A DNA stretch of 64,000 nt from Morchella semilibera. Taxonomy: Eukaryota; Ascomycota; Pezizomycetes; Pezizales; Morchellaceae. The stretch is from the NCBI GenBank assembly GCA_009192285.1, contig WBVU01000015.1, positions 124,001-188,000 of the forward strand. Direction: 5' to 3'. Below the pieces are notes generated by a model. That model did no database searches and was not told the DNA's origin. It worked only from the letters and a program-made list of their open reading frames with translations. Below, one piece after another: positions 13,070-24,629 of this stretch; the first letter of the stretch is position 1, and each line of letters opens with the position of its first letter. The translations under genes were made by a program, and so were the position numbers.

Positions 13070-14065
13070 GTGCTGCGGGCGAATATTAATGTGGATATAA
13101 TTTTTACGTAAATCAGTTTGATAGCGAGTGATATCCTGTGTCAGGCTTGGCTCGCAAGTAGAATCCTGGCTTTACAAACCCCGGGTGGAGCATAATACAG
13201 AAGCCCTTGCTGTATGTACGGAGAAGTAAAATACGAGTAGGGGTTCCATGAGACGTCTATATTGGGTTTTCAATAGATAATGCCCACCTCCCCGAGATAA
13301 GAAACGCGGCGGATAGAATTTTACGCTTTGAAGTAAAATTTACTCGATACTTCTGCACAACCGGGGATTCCATCCCGATTATGAGCCCAATGATCTCGAC
13401 TAGTTCACCCCGTGTTTAGCCCCCCGTACGTACTGTATCGTACGGCCTCTATAATGTTTTGGTGCTGGGTTAGGTAGGGTAATAGAGATCGCAGTGGATG
13501 ATCAGGAACAGTACTACAGTGTGCGTTTGTTATTATTGAGCTTGGAGGCTTAAGGGCGCCTCCTATACTCATAACAAAGCTCCGATCATAGTATATCACT
13601 CGACGTAGTTTTATTGTGTTTTGGACATTGATTGATACTTCATATATGCATGCAACCCGAAGGTTATGGATAGAAGGTCCAATGACAATATGCTGCCAAG
13701 AGCCCCCCCTCTCCCCCAGAGTCGCCTCTCGTTCTCATTCGCCGTGTTCGTGGGCTAAAGGTTGAGATAGAGATAGATACTTGGCCCTAATAATCAACAA
13801 AAGAACAAGAAGGTAAGAGCAAAATAAGCAAGCCCTCGACGCCTATAGATAAGAAAATCAGGAAGGGATGGAAAAAGATGTGGTAAAAAGCCGGTCTTAT
13901 GAACAAAAAAAAATCCCTGTAGAATTAAGAATAGAGTAATGGCCAAAAAAAAAATAAGGAAGATAAAAAAAAGAAGGAAAGGGAAGGAAAAACTCCATAG
14001 ATTACGCCTGTTTCTCAGCAATGCCCATTTCCCATTATTACCCTTCACTATGTTTCCACCGGGCC
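13070..14065. other. Intergenic region tRNA-Thr / UBP8
   Basis: No gene supported. It holds a candidate MITE bounded by inverted CGAGTGATAT motifs (13125-13602) and A-rich sequence at 13900-13990 in the 3' flank of UBP8. Confidence 0.45.
13125..13602. mobile_element. Candidate MITE with CGAGTGATAT terminal motifs
   Basis: CGAGTGATAT at 13125-13134 and its inverted copy ATATCACTCG at 13593-13602 face each other 478 bp apart. The similarity extends inward as CGAGTGATATCCTGTG against CGAGTGATATACTATG. The same motif occurs four more times in the window. I see no clear target-site duplication and no coding capacity, so this is a tentative non-autonomous DNA element. Confidence 0.35.
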
Positions 14066-15981
14066 TCAACTGAGGTTCCGGACAATATAAAATAACAGAT
14101 ACGCCTGCACGCCCAACACCTCTTTCTCTGTCGCTAATGTGACTACACTGTCGTTGAATTGGAACCACTATACTCCTTCATCAGCATCTTAAAACATAGG
14201 GTAGAAACGACTGTATATTATGCACTAACCTGACCATTCTCCCTGGAATAGCTCACATAATGTCCAGAGCTAATTTGTCCGTGGTGCTGTACTACGCTTA
14301 ATAGGTCATACATGTACAGCCCACTCGCCTTGCCTTTACCGGCGCCATCTGCCGAGGCCTTGGCATTTTTCCGGCGCGCGCGCGTGGTGTATGGTGTCAT
14401 GTCAAGCTGCATCGGGAAACGTATTTTTGTGTCTATTTTCGAAGATCCAGTTGCCGAGTGCTCGAACCGCTACAGGTCTCGTAAGCTTACATTTGACAGC
14501 ATTGTGGGTTTTGTTTTCCGGGAGGGTAGTTACCTTGAGTTGTATACACAACACCGGCGGGAGCTGCTTCACCGTCAATTGTTTCGTCGCCGTTTCCTGT
14601 GAGCTTTTGCAGTGTTCGCAGTTGTACCCATCGACGCCTAGTTTCTCACTACTCGTAAAGCGCTCCAGACACTCCTGCAGCGTCTGCATTGTCGGCTCTC
14701 CATCCGTCGTGATCGCCTTCTTTTTCGACTTAATCCTCAGATCCAGTGATAGATCCATGACCGGGTCATAGGCAGTTGTGATATTCGAGCATCCAGAACA
14801 TGTAACATCGCTCTGGAGCTTTCCATAGAAGCTCTTATGAATGATACACTTGCATGGGTCTTCTTTAGTGTCGCTATTCCCCCCATTCGTCACGTGGAGC
14901 TGGTTGAGGAGAAATTGCAAATACTCGTGCGCATCCTGCTGCTGGTAGCCAGCAAGCGTCTGCTCGCACTTCCACGAGGTCGTGAGAAGGTTTACGGGAC
15001 CAAATCCATCTACTTTATCCGTAGCAAAGAACTCAGAAAATACTTCGTCCATGGCGCAGGACATGCAATTTATCTGCGTGCACTCCTTTGGCTTATGTCC
15101 GTCCGAGAGGTAGAAGTTGCGCACGAGAGGGTTGTGTATAAGGGATTGGAGGACGACGCTCATAAAGCATGTAGATCCCATGTTAAGAAACCCGCGGAGG
15201 CCGGTTGCGCGGCAGGGGGCGGCATTCGTGTTGGCTTCGATGTATTTGACGTCCTCGGGGGCGGGCTTGTTCTCGTCTATTCGGCGGCGTTTGCGCGCTG
15301 TTCGCAGTATTAGAATATTATTGGGGGAGGGGGGGGGGTGGAAGAGGGTAACTTGCAATGTCCTTCGATGGATGCTTCTCGTTCTATCCGGATCCCCTCT
15401 AGAGTCGGGTCATAAATAAAGTCCTCGCAAAGGAAACAGTAAACATGGCCACTCCTCGAATCAATACCTGCGCACCAAGTCCGCGATCAGTACCAATAGT
15501 TGCGCCGTCCCAGGCGCCGGCGCAGAAACAAGACTACTCACCCAACACGTGCTCCATATCTTTTGAGTGCTCCTTCGCGTCTTGCGGGCAGTGACTGAGC
15601 GGGCATTGCATACACATGAAGGTCCTCGTGACCAAGAACTTGCACTCGCATTTTACACACGTTTGCGCCGTAGTTCTGGAATCGAAGGCGACACGGGTAG
15701 CGCCCGAGTAATAAGCCCTTGTCTCTTGTCTGTTTTGTAGGAGGTACTTGATGTGCTCTGTTTTGTTTTTTTCCATATGCACGCGTTAAAAATGTGTGTA
15801 GTGGGGGGGGGGGGGGGAAGAGAGAGAGAGAAAGGGAGAAAGGGAGAAGGGAGAGAAGGGAGCTCGGACCACAGCCATAGGATGTCGCGGCGACTACTGC
15901 AGCTGGCTTGTTGTTTTTAGCAGCCTTTGGAGAAGTTGTGGTAGTAGCGGGAGGCCGCTTGATAACTAGTGTATGGCTCAT
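14066..15981 (-). CDS. UBP8: SAGA-associated ubiquitin hydrolase Ubp8 (USP22-type)
   Basis: Deubiquitinase of the SAGA co-activator DUB module, removing ubiquitin from histone H2B in the nucleus. Exons (minus): 15981-15870, 15757-15542, 15467-15357, 15297-14534, 14469-14230, 14167-14066; 514 aa. The N-terminal ZnF-UBP domain shows TCVKCECKFLVTRTFMCMQC and GHVYCFLCEDFIYDP. The USP core shows the Cys box GLRGFLNMGSTCFMSVVLQSL, the QQDAHEYLQFLLNQLH motif, zinc ligands CSGC and CEHC, and the His box GQISSGHYVSYSRENG; it ends WFQFNDSVV...YLLYFIVRN. Intron 1 has a weak donor (GTCCGA) that is fixed by the YGC-EHIKYLL join. Intron 3 starts with GC (GCAAGT), the only phase-compatible donor. Family assignment is firm. 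Confidence 0.94.
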
Positions 15982-17533
15982 GATTGACACGGTATTTCTA
16001 TTTTATGCACCACAGCTACTGGAAGGGGAGAGAACCTTGGAATGGAAGGATAGAAGGAGGGGGGAAGGGGAAGGGGGAAGAAGGGAAGAGGGGAGGGGGG
16101 GAAGGGAAGGGGGAGTGAGTGAATGAGGGGGGGGGGGGAGTGGGAGTAGGAGTGGGAGTGTGGGAGGTAGAAGGATGAAGTAAGTTACGTGCAGGACGCG
16201 CGCAATTCGAGTGTTTCAGACAAGTTATTTAGCGTCTATGAGGCTGAAATGATAGAAGAAGGCGAAGAAGGGCTAGGGTGCAGTGGACCAATCGGGTTGG
16301 ACCGACCTACATGACACTCAAAACTTACATATCCAGAGAATCTACCTACATGTACAGATACATGGCGCGTCTAAAAGGTAACAGCAAATTCCATCGCTAA
16401 TAACTTTTTTAACAAGACAAGATATTAAGGATCTGCCTGATAGAAGTGTAGGTCTAGCGATGATGAACACTTTTACATATCAGACAGATTTTTGATATTT
16501 TGCCCCCAAGAGTTGGTGGAACAGGAGTATGGTTGCTTATCTAGGAAGTCTTGATAATGCAGCAAACAGCTTACCCGGACATATGCCCAGGACAGTCAGC
16601 TATAGAATATAGGGCTCCTGTTGGTTTAAGAGTAGTATACATAAGTAAAGTATGAGTTGAATCGATCGTACCCAAGAAAATCCCAGGCTCCAGAGAGATA
16701 GAGGAAGATCAAGGTTATTATCCAATCAAGTCACTTAACAACCCTACTCCACTCTTTCAACAGCCAAGGAAATTCCGAACATGCGGTCTGTCGTTGATGG
16801 ATCAACATGAAAGAGCAATAGCCACCCCGATTCATCCCCTCTAATTGACCAAAAAGCCCGAATGAAAGTGCTGCGCAGGTACAGGGTTGTTCGCTCTCTA
16901 CCCCCTCTCCCGCCATAATATGATAGGTATCTAATAGAGACTTTGCGCAAATGGAGCCAGCCCCGTATTCTGACCACCTAATTGGCGGGCTTTGGATCGA
17001 CACCAATCAGGGCGCCGGAAACTGGAGCTGGCTCTATGTAGTCTACTATATATTGCCTACGTATTATACAATGAACTCTAGCTGCCCAAATTGTGGGGGC
17101 TAGTTCCTTTAATAGTAATACTGTCTAACTAACCACATAAGGGGCAGGGTTGCTGAGGGTAGTCACAATATTCTACTCGCGGAAGCGGGAGGAGGACGGA
17201 CCTAGGCCGGGCTAAAGGGGGGGGGGGGGCTCTTATTGGGGGGAAAGTCTTATCCAATAAATATGTATCTGAATTAAACCAGGTGCTATCCACATATCAT
17301 ATTCACTCTCTCATGATAGGTTGGCAAATTATCATTGGTGCAGGAAAGACATGTTGATCACGGTAGTGCATTGTATGGGTCATCGGAAATCACTCGTTTG
17401 AATTACGGGGCCTCTATGTGCTGCTATAGATACATGCATGAAAGGAAGAAACTAGACTGAGGAAGCACCAAAACATGAAGAAAACGGGATGAAAAAAAAA
17501 CATTATCAATAAACTCCCCCACCCTTTCATGGA
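15982..17533. other. Intergenic region UBP8 / SF3A3
   Basis: 1.55 kb without a gene. 16050-16160 is strongly purine-skewed (AGGGG/GGGGAA runs) and lies at the UBP8 promoter side. A G-run lies at about 17217-17229. A hairpin element lies at 16950-17036, and one TACATGTA palindrome at 16347-16354. Confidence 0.45.
16950..17036. repeat. Dispersed nested-hairpin element, copy A
   Basis: GAGCCAGC (16954-16961) pairs with GCTGGCTC (17027-17034), and inside these an AATTGG/CCAATC pair forms a second stem. A related copy at 60224-60302 shares the layout and the core ATTGGC..GCTTTGG.ATCG.CACCAATC at roughly 75% identity by eye. The flank AATAGAGACTTTGC just left of this copy recurs, inverted, to the right of the other copy. 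No coding capacity. Confidence 0.45.
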
Positions 17534-19259
17534 CTAAAGTAAGCCCTGCTTTTGTAAGTCCTCGTAAACCTTCCTAGGCATGACGTTCCCTTGCCCATCC
17601 TCCATCTCTTCTACTGTCTCGTTCGCCTGTTTCTTCTTCTTTTTGTCGCCTTCTAACTTTTCCCATAACCTTTGAGCCTCGTCAATCTTAGTAATTTCAC
17701 GGAACAATGTTGTATTCGTGATCCCTAAACATCGCAACCCATATGTGTGTCGGTGCTCGTTAAAATGTTTGTCGAACGCTCGTCGGCCCATGTATACAAA
17801 ATTTCCGCAAATTTCGCAGGGAAATTCGACACCCAGTCCATGAAGCTTATATAGCCAGTATGGGATTGGTTTACCGTCCCAGGCCAAGGGCAGCTTGAGA
17901 GGGTTATAAATCTTCTCATCATCGTCATCATCATCTGAGACATCTCCGGCCTCGGCATTTGGATCGGCGGAATTCTCTTGATAGTGTGCTTCAAGCTCCA
18001 TCTACGCCATACTGTTAGAAACCATCATATAATTCATATAATGGCAGGAGGAAGGGAGGAGAAGAGCCCATACCCGTCGTTCCCTCTCAGTAAGCGATTG
18101 TTTTCGCTCTACATTGGTCATTGTGCCCTCTCGCTCAGTCTTCATCAACTCGGTAAGCGCCCTGACCCTCCACTCTCTCTCTGCTATTGCCTTGTCTTTC
18201 AACTTTGCAAGGCTCTCTTGACCAGGACCTCGAACCTCTAGTTCCACTCTAGTACCCGACTCTTGTTGCCTTGATACGGCCTTCTTGTGCTTTTTCGAGT
18301 CGAAGTGGTGGTCATAAACGTTTTTGTTCCCAAAGCCTTTCCCACAAGGTGCACACCAGAACTCTTCCTTCTTAGCCTCTTCTTGCTGAGGTCCGACCAT
18401 CTCTGTCGATCCCTCAGCCGGCGCAAGCTTTCCCCACCCTGGAACATTGTCCTCTTTCCAAGCCTTTTCAAAGTCCTCCTCAATTTTTTTGACAACCCCC
18501 TCCGGATTTTCCAGGGGCTTCGTCCTTGCCAAAAAACCCTCTAGGTATTCTGCTAGCCCATTAACATGCGAGAAATACCGGTCATTCATCTTTTGCGCCC
18601 TGACGAAGCCATCAAACTTGTCAAACAGCCCGAGATACTGCAGATACGTCGTACGCTTCTTGACTCCTGGTAGGTTGAGGTACTCCTCGTGGCTACGTGT
18701 CAGGTCAAAAAACCGCCCGTTGCTCTCTTCGCCGGTGAACATGGTATCAATTTCGCTTGACGAGACGAACTCGCCATCAGCGACGGCGGGGCGGCGCTTA
18801 TAAGCACGCTCAAGGTTCTCGACGGGCTCGTTAGGATAGCGTCGGTGGAAGTCTTTAATCTGCGAGAGCTGTTTGTAGAATTCATCGAAGGGTTCTTTGG
18901 CGGAGAGGGTGTCTATTTCTTTTTGTCGCACACTATGGGCCTAGAGTTAGCAAAATGCTCCCTTCCTCTCGACGGAGGAGTATGACGAACCCATCTGCGT
19001 CGGCTTGGATATCTAATAGCCTAGAGCTCTGTTGCTGGAACCGGTCTACAAACTTTGCGATCTGATGATCACGCAGCAGTCGCTCTCTGATCTGCAATTT
19101 CAATCTGCGAGTTAGTAACTGCTCCTGCGGTAGTGGCGGCGGCGAGGGCGAGAAAGGACAACATACAGTTTTCGGTTCCTCCAGAATACGGTCAGCGCAT
19201 GCTTGCTCAAGGCGCTCAAGATCTTCGCAGAGACTGCGCTGTTCGTCAATTATCCCCAT
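17534..19259 (-). CDS. PRP9: Splicing factor 3a subunit 3 (SF3A3 / Prp9)
   Basis: Component of the SF3a complex of the U2 snRNP, needed for pre-spliceosome assembly. Exons (minus): 19259-19167, 19091-18991, 18932-18074, 18001-17534; 506 aa. The N-terminus [17 protein letters not shown] and the sequence DFHRRYPNE are SF3A3 hallmarks. A SF3a60 binding region ([20 protein letters not shown]) and a first C2H2 finger ([25 protein letters not shown]) follow. The C-terminus carries an acidic stretch and the matrin-type finger [26 protein letters not shown], then YGLRCLGI. Two acceptors are possible for exon 3; the one giving ADG-VRQKEID matches the family. Complete and expected to function. Confidence 0.95.
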
Positions 19260-20541
19260 GATGTAAATGTTGCTATGCTTCTGGAATGTTTGTAGAGCGA
19301 GGAAAAGGTTGGAGACGCGTAGGTAGGGTAATGATGGTTGACACAGGAAGTGCTACACATGGTCATGCGACAGATGCTTACATGTAGTTACCCGGCAGAG
19401 TGCAGATATTTAAATAACATGAGCGACGAAGTTTTTCTCCGTGATCAGTTTCAATGTCAACGTCAGCAAAGAGGAAGGGACATGCAATTGGCTAACCATC
19501 ATGATGAATTTTCCCAAAGGTCAGTAACCCCTTTGACACTGTATTTCTTTGTATGCTCCTTCCCCACTCTGTCCTGATACCCCCACAAAGGTCGAGATGA
19601 TGAGACATTAAAAAAATTCGATTAGTCTTTAAGACAAACACATGGTTACAAAATTTAGCATGCGAGCCTCTCTGATCACTCCTCCCTTCCTTTACTTTAT
19701 ACTATCTTTGCTTAAGCTCAAGAGCATAAACTAACATTCACGATCCTCAGGTTTAGAATTCCCATCAATTTATAGGAATCAAATAATCAATAAATACAAC
19801 ATATAATTCACAAAGTAAGACCTGTGCTGTCGAATCTCGAATGTGAATCCATGAACAACCACATACATAGAAAACCAGCGATGCAGACTCTTTGGGAGAC
19901 TGCAGGGACCCGCTGTATAATTATGGCGTGGGCCTTAACGGAGCGTTGGGAGATTGAGATTTGTCTCTTCTTTTATGGGCACTTCGGTGTTCATTAGAGG
20001 GGGATAATGCGGAGATAGAAGGCTCCCACTTCTTATGGTTTCTTCGGAGGCTGTGGGGTGGGAGCAAGAGAACCCTCCGAATACTTCAACACATGTAGTT
20101 TGTTTTCTTTTTTTCCATAAAAATAAATTTTCTTTTATCTAACCCTTTTTCACCCAATCTTGCTCGTTGTTTTGGGGACCAGGGTTCCGGAGGCCAAACT
20201 GCAAAGGGCGAGCGACCAACCCGGACGTGCATTTCTTCCCTCCCCATCTGGTAGAAAAGATCAGACGAAAATGCCCTAACCCTAAGATCCTAAGATCCCA
20301 CAACTAAAGTTCAATGAAGCATGTGTAGCAACTGTCTGTAGCAACTGTCTGTAGCCGGTGCTTGTAGACGTGAAACAAACCAAAACCTTTCCCCCAAACC
20401 CAGGTTCACTTCCCTCAACCCACAAGAAATAGACGTACACCATGCTCACTCCTACGGCCAGACATCGGTTTTCTCCTCCTGCAGGCAGCCCGACCACAAC
20501 CCTCAGACTCGGTGCTACCTAAAAATAAAAAAAAATAAAAA
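19260..20541. other. Intergenic region SF3A3 / EFM5
   Basis: A divergent promoter region of 1.28 kb without a gene. ACGCGT lies at 19316-19321, about 57 bp upstream of the SF3A3 start. TACATGTA lies at 19379-19386. A direct repeat of CAACTGTCTGTAG occurs at 20329-20355. Confidence 0.45.
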
Positions 20542-21587
20542 ATGGCTTTGATCGAAGACGACGAAGAAATCCAGTCTGACTCTTCTCTTCCCCTCGAGCG
20601 CATACCCCCATCATAGACAAGCTAACCATTATATGCACAAATAAGGCTCTCGCTCGAGGCGCAGGAAGCTCTCCGCGCGTTCCTCACGGAGAAGGATGAG
20701 CGTCAGACTCGTTTTGAGGCGCTAAAGAAGAAGGCAGAGGAGGAGGATGTTGAGAGAAGGAAGATTGTCACAATCAATGACTTTGAGGAGGATTGGCAGC
20801 ACTCTCAGGTTGGTGGACGCTTTCATTCATGGCGGGGTTCTGGGTGGTAGAGCTTACCTAAATACCTCGGTGAAGTTTTGGTATGATCACACTACGGCGC
20901 AACATTTTGCAGAGGAGCTACTGGACGGCGCAACAGACGAGACCGTCATTGGGATTGTCTCGGCTCCTAGCGTGTTTGTGAAGATCCAGGAAATGAAGGT
21001 ATGCAGACACTGCCGGCGTAAATACGAGGTTGCTAATGGATATTTGCGCTATTAGAATGCCGGGAAAGTGTCAAAGGGAATCCAAGTCTATCTCCTTGAA
21101 TTTGACGACCGGTTCGACTTATTCGACGAGTTTGTACACTACGATTTCAAATACCCCCTTCGGCTCCCCGAGTCACTGAAGGGCAAGTTTGATCGCATCA
21201 TCCTCGACCCACCTTTTCTGAGCAATGACTGCCAGACTAAATGTAAATGTTTTGCATCTTCCTTATCACTATCACACATTACTACACCACTTCCGTTATC
21301 CTTGCATATAATTCATAGCTGACAAATATCCTCCGTCACTAGCGGCCCTAACTGTCCGATGGATGATGAAACCCTGGACTACTAATAATCGCCTAATTGT
21401 TTGCACGGGAGAGCGAATGCAGGGACTAGTGGAGAAGCTCTACAAGCATGCTGGAATCCGAACAACCACATATGAAGTTCGCCATATGAAGGGACTTAGT
21501 AACGAATTCCTTTGCTACTCATCCTATGAGAGTAAAGTTCTCACATGGGAGCATATTGACACTAAGAAGAGAGAAAGTGATTTCTAA
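20542..21587 (+). CDS. EFM5: Protein-lysine N-methyltransferase Efm5 (EEF1AKMT1/N6AMT2 family)
   Basis: Methylates a lysine of translation elongation factor eEF1A in the cytoplasm, using S-adenosylmethionine. Exons 20542-20573, 20646-20808, 20876-20998, 21056-21242, 21343-21587; 249 aa. Seen: LSLEAQEALRAFLTEKDERQ at the N-terminus, QFWYDHTTAQHFAEELL, and the catalytic DPPF in FDRIILDPPFLSNDCQTK. Then ALTVRWMMK, LIVCTGERM and the C-terminal FLCYSSYES. Exon 1 is only 32 nt with a weak donor (GTCTGA). For exon 5 a second in-frame acceptor lies 21 nt upstream (after 21318); I chose the one that gives TKSALTVRW, which fits the family and leaves a CTGAC branch site. Confidence 0.92.
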
Positions 21588-22542
21588 GAATTAGTTTATT
21601 TCAGAAATTATTGAAAACCCCTGTTAGTAAAAAAAAGAAAAAAAGAAAAAGGCAGAAGAAGTGCATAGACAGGCTTTGAATGCCTCATGACACACATGTA
21701 TTCTATAACTCGGCCCCTGCGGAGTACGGGTGGGGTGTCGGTCGTATGAAAGGCATATGACTCTTTGCGTTGCGGATTACAAACACGAACCCGCTCGAAT
21801 GGTAGCGAATGCCACCGAATCTGAGCCTATATCAAAACGGTTCTAATAATCTTTTTACAGCTTCTTAAACGAACTGCTGTTGATTTAGGGTTCCTTATCC
21901 GGGCGGGTATGATGCTATTGATTATCGAAGATTTTAATTCAAATCGGATTTTGGAGGTTCAATATTGCATATCCCTCCCCAATCAGCCCTTGCACTAGCA
22001 ACATGGGAGGAGGAAAACAAAGCCCAAGACGGAAATTCGGATCTTTCGGATTTCCGGAATTCCTGACGCCGTGCAACCAATCTTCAGTCGCATGTTCGTG
22101 ATATAACTCAGCGCTCCTTTCTTTTTTTTTCTTTCTTAAAAATTTTACCCTGTATAAGAATTAGTAGAGATATGACCACAGGTTGGTTGCTGTTGAAAGC
22201 TTACCTCCGAGTGGAGTCACCTATAATAACAAGGTCTTGGCGGCACGCATGGCGGAGCTTTTATTCCGAAACGTGCTACCGGCGATGTACGGTGTGCGGA
22301 GTTATCTCTGTACTTGTCTGTATCATGTACTTACCTCCTCATGCAGCATTTTCGATACGTCATTAATTGAAAGATCGAGCTCCACTTCGTGTTCAGATAC
22401 CCTCTAGGGCAAAGTACGTGCCATTAACGGTGTCGCTCGTCTCCGGTAAGGAAAAATGAGCAAGTAAATAAAGTTATGGACGCCCAACCTTTTCTTTGTA
22501 AACCTTTGTTTTTCAGAGGTCATCACCGCAACTTCCGTCAGA
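21588..22542. other. Intergenic region EFM5 / YTP1-like
   Basis: No gene, RNA or repeat supported. There is a short A-rich stretch at 21630-21650, and presumably the promoter of the YTP1-like gene next to 22500. Confidence 0.4.
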
Positions 22543-24629
22543 ATGTCTGGTAAAAAGCTTACTGCTAGGCTTATAAGTCTAACTCTACTGCTTTGTCTGA
22601 GTACTGCAGTTTACGCAGACGGGCATGAACATGAATATAAACACGAACATGAACATGGCCACGAGGCGCACACAGCTACCTTTGTGGAGAACAAGGGGAC
22701 CTACTATTTCTCATATCCAAAATATAAAGGGTTATTATATGCGCACATCTTGACGATATGTGCAGGATGGATATTTCTTATGCCTGTGTGTAAGTACTCA
22801 TTAACCCAAATCAAACTGTTCATAAGTGATTTTTTGGCTAAATTCGTCCACCAGCATGTGTATTGTCAATATCCAATTCGCGATACCACCTCCCCACAAA
22901 GATTCTATTCCTCGCAACACATAGTGTCAGCGTGTTCCTCGGGTTCATATATGACAAAGCCACCCCCGACCTTTACCCAGGCAATTCCTACCGCAAACTC
23001 GAATGGGCAATCATTTGTATAATAGCAATCCAATCAGCCCTCGGGGTGTTGGGAGCAGTAGTCAGAACTGTGCTTCCAGAGAGTAGAAATCTCATGGGAA
23101 GTAAAGAAGGCTTCACACCGATTATAGAGGATGATCCAGAGTGCCGGCCATCTGGAGATAGCGGGCAGGGAACAGAGGATTATTATCCGTCGAGGGCCTC
23201 TGTTTACGGTGATCGTGATAACCAGCTCCAAGACTCCGATGGTGATGAGTCATATATAGTCCCAGCGCAGGCGGAAAAAGTTGGCTACTTCACCAAGACC
23301 ACAGGCCATATCGAATCATTCCTTTCCCGTCGTATGCCATCCGTGTTTAATGAGCGTGTTGTGCGGATATGTGGGTTTTGCTATGATGTTATAGAGAGGT
23401 CCCTCGTGATTATAGGGTATATGCAGATATGCTTAGGTATTGTAACCGGAAGCGGCATATTCGTAAGTAATGGGATTTGCCCTCCTCCAATCCTCTACTT
23501 CACTAACGAAGCTCTTTAATTTAGATGGGAAACAGAGTCTTCAACGGCCTCGCACATTTCATTAAGGGCAGCATTTTTTTTCTCTACGGTATAATCACCC
23601 TAGGAAGGTGGCTCGGCGCATTCAGTGAGCTTGGATGGGTAATTTACTCCTTCACCAAGCTACTAGAATATTGAGAATTGTATACTGATGTTAGAATAAA
23701 TAGGCGTGGAATGTCAAGCCTCCTCTCCGAGAATTTGGCGGAGGTTGGGCCAGAAAATATATTCCATCAGCCGAAATGATCGAGTCGACGACAATATTTA
23801 TGTATGGCTGTTCCAATATATTCCTTGAACGACTCGCCGGCGCAGGTGGTGCTTGGTCTCATGGTGATCTAGAGCATGTATCAATAGCCTTCATGTTTAT
23901 TGGGGGTGGTCTGGTAAGTACCTAAGTATGGACCCTTTGATTTGCAAGTACTGATTCTAGCTGTGTAGTCTGGAATACTTTTCGAGTCTAAAAGGATTCG
24001 GGATCTGCTGAATTACTCGACAGTCACACGAGTGACAGCCCCATCAAGCTCTCCTGCAATATCGACTCCCGGGCACCAAATCCCCAGAAATTACAGCATG
24101 TCGCATAATCCGATTCCAGCCTTAGTCTTTTTCATTTTGGGGGTGATGATGAGCAAACACCACCAAGCACTGCCTTTATCGACCGTCTTACACACACAGG
24201 TACAGGCTCCGGTTTCAATAGAGGGATGTACCGAATCTTTTAACTAACATCAATTCCAGTGGGGAACACTTTTATCCGGGTTCTCTGTCTTTAGGCTTTT
24301 GACATATGTCTTGCTTTATCTCTCGCCTCCAACATCGTACCTCCCATCTAGGCCCCCAACGGAGATTGTAGGGTCGTTTTGTCTGATGGCTGGAGGTCTA
24401 GTTTTCATGGCTAGTGTAATTAGAGATTCCATCTTCCCGTACTTTGCAGTAGCTGATTTTCCTGGTTGATTAGAATAAGGATACTGCCAGCTACCTGGAC
24501 AGAGTTGCTGCAGACCCAATGTTCATCCTAACAGTAATCATTGGCATTGCGGCACTTATAATGTGCTGGGTAACTGGGGTCATGGCAATAAAGGGATGGG
24601 CTTTACGGCGAGAGCACCGTAACAGCTGA
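22543..24629 (+). CDS. Ytp1-like multi-pass membrane protein (DUF2427 + Ytp1 domains)
   Basis: Fungal membrane protein related to yeast Ytp1; its biochemical role is not established. Exons 22543-22789, 22855-23462, 23525-23638, 23704-23913, 23969-24199, 24260-24415, 24474-24629; 573 aa. A signal peptide (to about residue 27) is followed by a His/Glu-rich lumenal segment (HEHEYKHEHEHGHEAH) that could bind metal. Next come several hydrophobic segments (LLYAHILTICAGWIFLMPV, FLATHSVSVFLGFIYD, IICIIAIQSALGVLGAVV), a polar, acidic loop, and the Ytp1 core: GSIFFLYGIITLGRWLGAF, WNVKPPLREFGGGWARKYIP, STTIFMYGCSNIFLERL, EHVSIAFMFIGGGL. The last helix ends in a basic tail RREHRNS. Domain assignment is firm, function open. 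Confidence 0.9.

Noticed and set aside
13125-13602. Autonomous transposon at 13.1-13.6 kb
   Set aside because: Only terminal motifs are present; 478 bp has no transposase frame, so at most a non-autonomous element.
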